From Gaeumannomyces sp. JS-464 (lineage: Eukaryota; Ascomycota; Sordariomycetes; Magnaporthales; Magnaporthaceae), in the NCBI GenBank assembly GCA_002197995.1, contig NGZR01000004.1, positions 2,046,001 to 2,110,000 of the forward strand: a stretch of 64,000 nt of DNA. Direction: 5' to 3'. The stretch's first letter is position 1, and each line of letters starts with the position of its first letter. Positions 43,996 to 53,844 of this stretch are shown one piece after another. The translations under genes and the position numbers were made by a program. Under the pieces are notes generated by a model. The model saw only the letters and a list, made by a program, of their open reading frames with translations, made no database searches and was not told where the DNA came from.

Positions 43996-44857
43996 TCACT
44001 GGCCCTTGGCCTGGGCTGCCGCGGCGGCCGGCTTCGCCTTGAGGGCTGTCACCTTCTTCGCCTTGGCTGCTGCGGCCTTCTCCTTCTTTGCCTTGTCCGC
44101 CGCCGCGGCCTTGTCCTTATCCCGTTGCTGCTTTTCCGCCTTTGCCTACAACGGGGGTGGAAGGACATCCAAATGTCAGCGAGAATCAAACATGTCGCCC
44201 GTCGTTCGAGCAATATGAGAAAGAATCCAAGGATAGAAATGTTCGAAATTCGCACACAGGTAGACCCACCTGCTTGAAGGTCTTAAAGAAGGCAGCCGAG
44301 CAGTCGTAGTCCCTGAGCCGCGGCACCAGGCGCCTGGGGCCAAACACGGGCCTCCGCTCGATGGGCCCGCCGCGGAACCGCGCCCAGGCGGGCGGGTTGT
44401 TTGGCCGGACGCGGCGGCGCGACCGGCGCAGCGAGGCCGGGTAGGTCCAGGCGGCGTCCGAGGGCCTGCCGAGCCGGTAGAAGGCCGCCCGCCGCGCCCG
44501 GTCCAGCGTCGCCGCCTCGGACGCGTGCGCCAGCTCCGCGGGCACCGCGTCCGCCAGCGCCGCCGCCGCCGACCGGTCCTCCCACGCCTCGGCCTGCAGC
44601 TGCCGCGCCAGCCGTTCGCGCTCGGCGGCGTCGATGAGGCTGTCAAGCCCGCCGTTGTGGGCCGCGTTCGCGTCCTCTTCCATCCACCCCACCGGCTCCA
44701 GGTTCTCGCCGAGCCCGAACCGCAACTGGGGCGGGGCGATGGTCGTGGGCTGGTCGAGTGGGAAGTCGCCGCCGACGTCCAAGTCGTCGTAGAAATCCTC
44801 GGGGTAGCCCTCTGCCGTCCCATTCAGGTCCGTCACCTGCGCCCGGTTTGTCGGCAT
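43996..44857 (-). CDS. Hypothetical protein with Ala/Lys-rich C-terminal tail
   Basis: Exons 44270-44857 and 43996-44145 join across a 124-nt intron (AAGCAG|GTGGGT ... GTTGTAG|GCA) into 245 residues in one clean frame. The N-terminal half is acidic (DLNGTAEGYPEDFYDDLDVG) with a helical middle (LIDAAERERLARQLQAEAWE). A basic, Pro/Arg-rich part follows (RRSRRRVRPNNPPAWARF, FGPRRLVPRLRDYDCSAAFF). The second exon encodes an almost pure Ala/Lys helix (AKAEKQQRDKDKAAAADKAK and on) of the kind found on nucleolar or ribosome-associated proteins. I do not recognise the family and propose no function. MPTNRAQVTD at 44857 is the first ATG after a plausible leader. Confidence 0.6.
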
Positions 44858-45583
44858 CTTGTCGGCTGCTCGAGTGATGCGAGCGTTGAGAAATCTGGCT
44901 GAAAAGCGATCGCAGTTCCTCGTTTCTTGGACAGCTCTAGGGCATGATTTAGACGAGTTGATGCTATTGGATTGATGGAAAGAAGTGTTTGCCCTTCAGC
45001 AAACAGCGAGGTACCCATATCCTTTGTCCCGGCGTTCAAAGGGAGGTGATACGTCGGATTCGGCTGGCGCATTGGAACACGCCCTCGCCCAGGGACTGGA
45101 ATGTTCCTTTGTGCTGTCACATTAATATGCCTGGAATGTTTGGTGTTAAGACGCGGACTGGAATCTTCTTGTCCCTCTTGCATTTCTTGCACTTGGCAGA
45201 GCACAAAGCCAAACACCCCATGGCATTTCTAGCCAAAACATATTTCGCGCAGCAGGAACCGTTCATGTCTTTGCTTCTCACACATCTGCTCCAACGGTAT
45301 GCCTGGGTCTTCGTCTACCTGCCCGCATCGTAGCGGCGAATGAACGTATTTCACCCCCATACCTATCCAGCAAACACCTCGTTCGCAACTCTGGGGGAAC
45401 TGAAAAGCAAGAACACCCACGGCTTGACCGCCGCTCTCTCATACTAACGGAAACGCCGTTCCCAAATGTGCAAGGGTCCTTATAGGGATACACGTCGAAG
45501 CGGACAAGGTACAGGGAGATGGAAAAGGCAATGAAAAGTAAGTCAGACACAAGTTATATGTTGTGCCGTTAGACCAGATGCAA
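44858..45583. other. Intergenic region
   Basis: The 5' flank of the hypothetical gene and the 3' flank of VPS27. The composition is unremarkable and no gene is seen. Confidence 0.45.
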
Positions 45584-48182
45584 TTATAGTTCAATGAGGC
45601 TCTCCTCCACCGCTGGCTTCTGCGGCGCATGCTGTGGTGCCGAGGGAAAGGCTTCCTGCTGATAGCTAGGATACGACCCAGTTGGAACCTGGGGCCACGG
45701 CTGGTGGGTGGCCGGAAGAGCAGTGCTTTGAGCAGCTGAGTGCTGCCAGTATGGTTGCTGCGGCTGTTTTTGTTGTTGCTGCGGCTGTTGTGGTTGCTGC
45801 TGCTGTTGGGTTTGCTTGCGGCTGTTGGGGCTGCGGCGGCTGCTGTGCTGGGTGGGAAGGCGCAGGGGCCGGGCTTGGGTACTGTGCGGGCTGCTGAAGG
45901 CTAGGGTAAGGCGATCGCACTGGTTCAGCCGGCGCGGCGACAGGCGTCTGCAGCGCCGAGACTTGCGCCTGGTTGAAGTAGTAGGCGGCGCTTGGGTCCG
46001 TCGTAGGTGTGACCCACCCGAGTCAGGGGCTCCGGGGGCGGCAAGCGTGGGCTGGGAGGGGGCCTGCCCGTGAGGCGCCGCTTGCGGCGGAGGGGCATCG
46101 GGTTGGTGGTAGTGGTATTGCTGAGGTTGGCTAGGCGCAGGCAACGACTGCCAGCTCTCAGTTCGCTGTGGCGGCGCAAACTGGCTGGCGGGCGGGCCCG
46201 AGACGGAAGCTCGCTTGTCGTACTGCCCCAGCTGCTGCTGCTGTTGCTGCTGGGGAGGCTGGTGCTGCGGAGGGGGTAAGAAGGCTGAGGCGTTTGTCGC
46301 GAGTAATCATGCTGAGGCTCCCCCGTGTAAAAGCTTTCCCCCGGAATACTCGCCGGGGCGCTCGGGCCGTGGAGGGACGGATAGGGGCCGGGCGCTTGGC
46401 GTGGTGCGGGTAGATTGTACCCTCCGTATGTGTGCTGGCCATACGCCTTGGAGAGACGCTCCTCAAGCATTCGGTCGTAGTAACGCACAACTGTTGCGAG
46501 CTTGGCGTGGAGGTCGAGGAGGGTGTCTATATTGGCGGTTAGAACATAGAAAGCACGTGCGCACATACGTCTGAGAGGGTTTGTCGACCCCGTAGCCTCT
46601 CGTCAACTCACCATGTTTACTCATGGTCTCCCCATAAGTCCTCGCCAGCTTCGGCCTGAGAGTGCCAATACTATCGTAGAGCTCCTGGATCTGCGGCTCC
46701 CGGAGAATGGTGCCAGGAGGCTGAGTCTGGAGACGGTCCACCAGGGTTGCAAACAGGTTGATGTTCTCGGCCTCAACGGGAGTGAGCTCATAGTCGTTCT
46801 TGGGCAGCGCCAAGGCTGCCGCTTTCGCCGGCTCGGCGCTGTGCGTCTGCTCATGCAGAACAGCGGCGTGCTGCTTCTTCTCAACCTCCATATCGGCGAG
46901 CGATGCCGCAATGGCTGCCTTGAGGTCGTCGTCCTCCTCCTCTACTGGCGGCTTCGAGGTAGGCGGGGTGTGTCCATTCACCTTGGAGGAGTGAGTGGCG
47001 GGCCCGTTGCTGGGAACGGTGTTATATCCCCTCGAGTGGCTCTTGACTTCTTCCAAGCTCATCGCCAGAGCCTTCTTCAAGTCTTCATCGAAACCGTCGT
47101 CGACCCTGGCGTTTCGCGGCTGCATCGTCGATGATGAGCGGTTTTTGTGGGGGAACGACGAGTACAGGCTGGGCGACTGCCCATCCTTTGCGGCATGGCC
47201 ACTGCCGCCGCCACCACCACCGCGATTCTTGTCGGTGAGCCGGGCGTAGCATCCGTCGTCGACGCGCACGGCCTGCATTATTCCAAGGTGGGGCAGCGGG
47301 AGCGACTTGGATGAACACTGCTGGTCAAAGCAGCTACCACAGTTCCGGCAGTGGTGCTTTCGATTCGTGAACGTGAACGGCGTCCGGCACCGCATGCAAA
47401 CATCCGAGTCGGTCCACTCGGGGGGCTGCGGGTTGAAGGGCATATGTGAGCCGGGGTTCCCACAGGAGAGTCCGGGGAGCGCAAGAATGCACGTACCGCA
47501 CTGCTGTCTATCATGCTGCTGGCGACGGCGACGCTCGGGGGAAACTGGAAACCCTCGCGTTGCAGCGTCTTGTAGACCTCGCCTATGTAGGCCAGCTCGT
47601 AGCGACCCTCTGTAACGGCAGCCCACGACTGGATCAGCTCGAGGATCTTGGCGCGCACGTCAGCGTTGACGGCGGCGGGGCCGGTTGCTTTCAACAGCGA
47701 CACCAAGTTATCGATGAACTCGCGCGAGGCTATCTCGACGAGGAAGTGTTGCCCGCCGTTCTTTACACACGTATCCGTAAGCTAGTTACCGCCGTTAGCA
47801 CCGCTCGGACTGCGATGGGAGCTGCATATGGGGAAGCCCGGGGTCTTGAGCAAGCCGACAAACCTCAAGGGCGCTCAGCTGGGTATTGGGATTCTTATGG
47901 CCGATGCGCCGTTTGAGCGAGCGCATGGCGTCTTTGGGCGGCACCGTCTTTGAGCGGATGACATCGGAGATCTCGAGGTTGAGCGCGATATCCTCTCTGC
48001 GGCAGAGTCAGTCAAAAGCACACGCGGCTAGTCCAGGCAGCGACGCAGGGGGTCGCGGCAGGACGGCGGCGGAGGTAGGATGGTGGGTGAGAGAGGTTGG
48101 TTTCGTACAGACTACTGCTGGTTGCCTTCTCGATCTGCTCCTCGAGCGCCGTGTTGGCGCCAGAAGACCACCAGCCCATCAT
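45584..48182 (-). CDS. VPS27: VPS27, ESCRT-0 subunit (VHS, FYVE, UIM), C-terminal frame breaks
   Basis: Exons 48109-48182, 47864-47996, 47497-47781, 46612-47425 and 45584-46526 give about 750 residues. Vps27 (HRS in animals) binds endosomal PI3P and ubiquitinated cargo and starts multivesicular-body sorting. The VHS domain opens [20 protein letters not shown], then [19 protein letters not shown] and [19 protein letters not shown]. The FYVE finger has [23 protein letters not shown] and [11 protein letters not shown]. Two UIMs follow: [15 protein letters not shown] and [16 protein letters not shown] helical GAT-like region ([19 protein letters not shown] ... [18 protein letters not shown]) precedes a Gln/Pro-rich tail ending VEESLIEL, a clathrin-box-like LIEL at the C-terminus. 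The tail changes frame at the C-run near 46275 and again within 45.75-46.06 kb. The start faces the USP8-like gene 1 kb away. Confidence 0.92.
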
Positions 48183-49182
48183 CTCGACGGGTGTTTGGAT
48201 TGATAGCTAGCGGCAGAGCAAGCAGGATGCGGGCTCGAATATCGACTTGGGGATGGATCGCGATGGGTGTCGTGGGAGGACGCGTTGGCAGCACGGCTGG
48301 GCGTTGGGTTGTTTGAGGTAAAGCGATGGGTCGACGGGTCGTTGGTCTGGTATGACGCAAATCTATTGCGGTTGAGTGCCTGCCCGACGTCTTCACTGAA
48401 CTCTGCGCGTGCCGCCTGCCTGGGGCTGACGAATCTTGTGGAGCATCAGCCACTAGGCGGGAAGCGCTGTGCTTATTTCGCTGGGGACGCCCGCCCAAGC
48501 ACGGGGGTTTTCAGCCCAACTCGCCACATGGGCCCTGCACAAGGCCCATCCGCGCAAGCTGCCAAGCCCCGCCCGCCGAGTGCAAGCGCCAGACGACACC
48601 ATCAGATGTCATCAATTGCCCGCTCCGTCTACGTAGGCCATCTGCAGCTCCAGATTGCCCCGTGTCGGCAACCACAGCATCCCAAGCGCCCCTCCGGATT
48701 CGTACATACAACGCGGCCGCAGACCTCGACTGCGCTTCCGAAGGCGGAAAGAAAGTCGAACAAAGAATGACAGCTGCGCATTCCAGCCCACCCGAATGAT
48801 CCTGCGCGAAGCCTGCGGGGACCTCCTTTCACGACACATCACGAACCGACATCTGGTCCCTCCCGCCTGCCCGCCGCCACGAATGCCGCCGTCGCTCAGC
48901 CTTGCACTCGAAGAACCTCCTCATACCACCTCGAGCGCAATGATTCGGGCACGAAACGGTCCCTGAATACCTGCAACAAACCCGCCCACCTGCTCGCATC
49001 CTCGCCTGCTTGCTTCTTCCTGCAAGGGCTGGACCGGAGCTGCATGCGAGGGGCCCGCCAGCCCCGGCTCTACTATCCTCGCGACTCCTCGTGGCCCAAA
49101 GCCTAACACAAAGGGTCCATTTGCGAGACTGATTCGGCCCACGCCTCGCGTCTCCCGCCGACCAATATCGAGCGGCCTCGCT
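48183..49182. other. Divergent spacer shared by VPS27 and the USP8-like gene
   Basis: 1.0 kb separates the two start codons, so both promoters lie here. The half nearer the deubiquitinase is C-rich on the plus strand. Open frames are short and lack protein character. Confidence 0.55.
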
Positions 49183-52100
49183 ATGGCCAGCGGAGCCGGG
49201 CCCGCCAATGGCCGCGCGGGCAAGGTGCTCCTGCACCTCGACGACGTCGTCAACCCAACCCCCAAGGCCGGCAGTGCCTCGTCTATAGAAGCGGTGATCA
49301 CCGAGGGTGAGCAATGCCTTCGCAATGCCGATGCCTTCAGGAACTTTGGGCGCCGCCCGGACTTTGCCCTGAGGAGTATGTGGCCGCAACCATGATTGCC
49401 ATCGAGCTGGTTCCCAAAAACAAAGACTTTCCCAAGCTGTCGGACAGGAAATCTCTGGCTGCGCGGCACACAGAGCTTATGAAAAAGATCCAGTCGCTGC
49501 ATCCCGTATTTGAAAAGATCAAGGAGGAAATAAAGCGTGACAACCAGCGAACCGGCGTGCAGCCTTTGCACGGGCGCCAGTCGCCGGCGGTGTCACCGCA
49601 CGCTAGTCGGCCCTCTGGCCAGTTTGCCAACGGATCGAGGACGCCACAGGCCGACGGCTACACCAATGGGGATACCCATAGTCCTCGATTAAGCCGGGAT
49701 TCAATCGATTCCCCGGTTGGGGTTCCGAATCTTAGGCCGGCCGCCGCAAGTATACCAGGGGCGAACAAAGCCCCGGATCTTCTTGCCGAGCGCTTTGCGA
49801 AGCTACGGGGGCAGAAATCACCAGTCGATTCTCAGGGGTCTCTGTCCATGAACAACGCGGGTGCGCACCCAGGACCGCAGGAGCCGCGATCGGCACCGGC
49901 GGAGAAGGCCGGAATCTCGCTGGCGAGCCACCTGCCAGATTTGCCAAAAATGCCGGCGGCCATCTACAGTCCGGCAAGGGCACCGTCTCGCACGAATCGG
50001 CCAATCTACCCTCAAGCAATGCGAGGAGCATGTTTAGCAGGGCCGGCTCTACCACACCTCTGTCTGCCAGCCAGACTAGGTCGCCTCAGCTGAAAGATGA
50101 CTATTTCGCGCCCATCCAGCCTCCTGGACGGCCGGCCGCTCCCGCGCGCCCCAAAGTAGTCATCCCGGACGGCGACACGGTGACCCCTGAAAATCTTCTG
50201 AACTACATGAAGGCCTCGTCCAGTGGCTTCAAGATCCTCATTATCGATATCAGGAGCCGAGAGGATTTCGATGACGGTCATATCATGTCACAGTCCACCA
50301 TATGTATTGAGCCCGAAATCCTGCAGCGAGAGAATATCTCGGCCGAAGAGGTAGCAGACAGCATGATCCTCGCGCCACAGGGCGAGCAGCAACTATTCCG
50401 CAAGCGCAGCGAGTGCGACCTGATAGTATTCTACGACGAAGACTCGGAGGAAATCAACTGGAGGGGCATCACCGCCACAGAAAAGGCTTTGTTGGGCCTC
50501 TACAACGCTCTGAAACATTTCGACTACGAGTCCGAGGCTACCAAGCCGGCCAAGCTCCTCAAGGGCGGCATAGATGCCTGGGCAGGGCTCATGGGGAGAG
50601 GCGCGCTACAAACGTCGTCCACGGCCACAAACGGCATTGCCCCTGGGCCAAAGAAAGCCACGGCACCCCTGCTTTCGCCGGCCAACAAAAGACAGCCGCC
50701 TAGGCCTATCCAGGATGCAGTAGAGGCTCAGCGCTGGGAAGAGACGCTGTCAAACGTGGAGAACAATCTAGTCCGCACGCAGGAAGACTTTTTGAGGCGG
50801 TACCCTTCAGTGGGTCACATCAAGGAATCGATGACGTCTCCTGCCATCAAACCAGAACCTCGGTATCCCGCATCGGCCGAGATCTACAGTTCGTTGCCGT
50901 CTCCGCCGACGCGGCCCGCTCCAGCAGTTCCACGTCAGAGCTACAGCGGCCTCAGGGAGACAGGCCAAGAGGAGCACTACAGCCCGACAACGGTGGCACC
51001 GAAGACCAAGGAGAGAAAGGACCGGCCGCGCCCCGTTGGCCTCTCCAATCCCGGAGTGTGGTGCTACGGCAACGCCTCCATTCAAGCGCTCTTCCACTCG
51101 TACGGCTTTGCAGCTGACCTGATGGGGAGCGAATGGCAGAGCAAGTGGGTGGTACCTAAACGGAAAGACGAGAACTTGAACAATCCGCAGCTTCTCACCA
51201 AGATCATCGCAAACCTGTTCCACTGGATGAGTGACGGCAAATTCGAGTCTATGCAATGCAAAACACTTATGGTATGCTCGACTAATTTCCCTATATAAAG
51301 CTTCTGCCACGTCGGCTGTTCTCACTCCGGGGCTAACCCACTGCCAACCAACCAGGACTACTGCTGCTATGTAGACTCGAAACAGAAGAACTTTTATGGA
51401 AGGGCGAAAGGCGTGGCCAACGCGCTTGGGAGCAGGAGCAAGCAGCAAGACGCAGAAGAGTTTGTCATCTTCGTGATGGAGAACATCCACGACGAGACCA
51501 ACCGGCTGCGTGACGTGACTATCGACATGAGCAAGGTGACGTGCCAAGGCGATCGCTACGAGCACGCGCTAGCTCACTGGAAGGGATACCGCAGCGCAAA
51601 CGACTCCATCATAGACAAGTACTGGCGCGGTTTGACCCAGAACGTGCTCCAGTGCAAAAACTGCGGGAACACGACGTACAACCACGAACCCTGGGACAAG
51701 ATCCGAGTTACGGTGCCGCCCGGTAAGAAGGCCCTCGGGCTCATGGACCTGCTGCACACGTCATACCCATACAAGGAGATACGCGAGGACTACAGGTGCG
51801 AGAAGTGCAAGCTGCTCAACACGACCACGTCGACGATCCGCCTCGCCCGCATGCCCGAGCTCCTGTGCATCTCGCTTGGGCGTTTCAACCCGATGGCTGA
51901 GGGCCATGTCACCAAGGTCAACAGCAAGGTCACATACCCGATCGACGACCTCGACCTGACGCCCATCGCGGACCCGACGCCGCCGGAGCGGGGCCAGGGC
52001 CACGAGTGGGAGGGCTCTTTCAAGTACTACTGCTACGCCGCCATCATCCACGGCGGAGATCTGCAAAGCGGCCACTACACGGCATTCGTGAGGGACCGCG

Positions 52101-52267
52101 GCTCCGAGGCTGGCGACAGCTCGTGGTACTACTGCAACGACACCAGCGTCACACCCAGGACGATCGACAGCGACGCGGCTGCCGAGGCGGCTGGCATGTA
52201 CTCCAAAGACTCCACCACGTCGGCCTACATTCTGTTCTATCGTCGCCGGCCGGTTGGGATGCGATAA
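49183..52267 (+). CDS. USP8/Doa4-type ubiquitin C-terminal hydrolase (dimerisation/MIT-like, rhodanese, USP)
   Basis: Exons 49183-51271 and 51356-52267 (84-nt intron, TTATG|GTATGC) give about 1000 residues. The N-terminus (QCLRNADAFRNFG, YVAATMIAIELVPKNKDFP, ELMKKIQSLHPVFEKIKEE) fits the MIT-like USP8 dimerisation domain. A rhodanese fold follows (ILIIDIRSREDFDDGHIM, DLIVFYDEDS) that lacks the rhodanese Cys. The USP domain has the Cys box GLSNPGVWCYGNASIQAL, two zinc-type CxxC pairs (CKNCGNT, CEKCKLL), SKQQDAEEFVIFVME, the His box GGDLQSGHYTAFV and WYYCNDTSV. Such enzymes recover ubiquitin from cargo at late endosomes (yeast Doa4, human USP8). The frame breaks at the CCC run 49367-49369 (before EEYVAAT) and at about 49970 (before SGKGTVSHES). 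Divergent neighbour VPS27 acts in the same pathway. Confidence 0.9.
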
Positions 52268-52859
52268 GGCCATGGGGCGTTTGATTTTCTTTCCTTTGAC
52301 GGGGCCGCAGCTCACCCAGGATACTCAGGTTTGGCTGGGCCCCACACTTTATTTATATATTATATGTTCCCTTTTGTCGCAAGACGGAGGCGGGCGGCTT
52401 TGAAGCCGGTGCCTCGGCATATTCAAGGATATGTAACATTTGGCTCATCTTTCTTCATCACCTTCGAATTCTGCTGCATCGGCATAGAGCGACGGTTTCA
52501 TCATACGGCTAGCATCAGTTAGTTATATACCTAGAGGTACCTCCTTATATTATTATGATGGATGGACGATTCATACGTCGCACAGTAACTACGTCCTTGT
52601 TAGCCTTTCTCCTGACACCCCTTATAAGCACCGGACATGATCTCTATGTCTACCCCATCAGGCGAGACTGCGATGACCCCAGCCACGACCCGAATGGCAC
52701 GCTTCCTGACACGACTTAATTTCTCGCTTTGACTTTTTCCCCGATGGTCCTGCGGTTAACTTTTCGGTAGCAGTCACTAAGCTCCGGATGAAGATGGCTG
52801 GTTTTAAGCCATGGCGCAGGAAAGAAAAAGGGACGGGAATGCTTCTAGTTGAACCTGCA
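52268..52859. other. Intergenic region
   Basis: The AT-rich 3' flank of the deubiquitinase gene with a TACCTAGAGGTACCT near-palindrome at about 52528. No ORF is supported. Confidence 0.45.
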
Positions 52860-53340
52860 TTTTCCGGCGTCCACCCCCCTTGAGCAAGATTGACGCCAAG
52901 CCGGCGGCCGCCCCGGCGAAGGTGGCCCGGTTGGGGACGGTGACGGCGATGGGCCGCGAGCGGCCCGAGTCGGCGTGCGCCATGAGGGCCACCTGCACGT
53001 GCCTCGAGCCGCCGTAGACGGCCTCGGCGCGGTCCCTAGCGCCACGTCCTTACCGCCCTGGAGTTTGACGAGGTTCTTGACGCGATCGATGACGCGCAGA
53101 CGCCCCGGCGGAGGCGTCGAACTCGCCCACGTCGCCCGTGCGGAACCAGCCGTCGGCCGTAAACGCCTTAGCCGCGTCGTCCAGGTTCCGGCAGTGGCAG
53201 CGCGCAACGGCGGGCCCCTGGATCAGGATCCCGCCCTTGCGGCGGGACCGAGGCTAGCTTGGCCTCGATGGCGGGCGGGAGCGCGCCGGCCGACGTGCCC
53301 GTCAAGCGCCGGGCGGAGCCCAGGGCGCCGTTACCGCCCC
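52860..53340 (-). pseudogene. Relic of an AMP-forming acyl-CoA synthetase (long-chain fatty acid-CoA ligase type)
   Basis: Reading from 53340 down, fragments of the C-terminal half of an acyl-CoA synthetase follow in order but in changing frames: ALPPAIEAKLASV, GGILIQGPAVARCHCRN, ADGWFRTGDVGEFDASAG, RLRVIDRVKNLVKLQGG (the hinge and P-loop-like motif of this family), then GGSRHVQVALMAHADSGRSR and IAVTVPNRATF. The GWFRTGD and DRVKNLVK motifs are diagnostic. Upstream there is no adenylate-binding domain and the flanks turn AT-rich. It is therefore a truncated copy with at least three frame changes in under 500 bp, which I regard as a dead fragment and not merely a sequencing problem. No full-length parent lies in this window. 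Confidence 0.7.
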
Positions 53341-53844
53341 GATCAAGGTTCCCTGGGCACGGGGTCTGGTTAAGGGCCCAGCAAGTCGCGGGTCTTTGGG
53401 CTAACATTTCCAAAGCATTTCTTAGTCGGCAACACCTTTCCTTTTTTTCTGCCGTCTTTTTGTTTCTCACACTAAACTATCTAATTAGCTGGATCACACT
53501 CTTTCGTCTTTTGCATGTTTCTCCGTCCTATGGTTCAAATTGATCTCTTTTCATTCACGATGACAAAAATCAAATCCAAGCTGAACTGTCTTCTTTGGCG
53601 CTACTACCTGTCGGTTGACGAGATATTTAGGGGTTTCGATTCTAACTGCGGCCTAATACCCGCTATGAAGTCCGAATTTGGTACTGGATCTTTTGGAACG
53701 ATCGTTGAAACCCGTTCAAAAGGAGAACTAGGGGATATGGCAAGTGCACAGCATCGAGGAGTCCGATACTCCCCAGCTTTACCATATCTTATACTCCAGG
53801 AGCTCTCCAAGCTCGAAAGTGGTCTTATGGCTGCCCCGCTGCAA
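53341..53844. other. Intergenic, AT-rich
   Basis: Between the synthetase relic and the stop of the ankyrin gene. A plus-strand open frame of 151 codons (53515-53970) overlaps the ankyrin gene end and has no known motif; I do not call it a gene. Confidence 0.4.
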
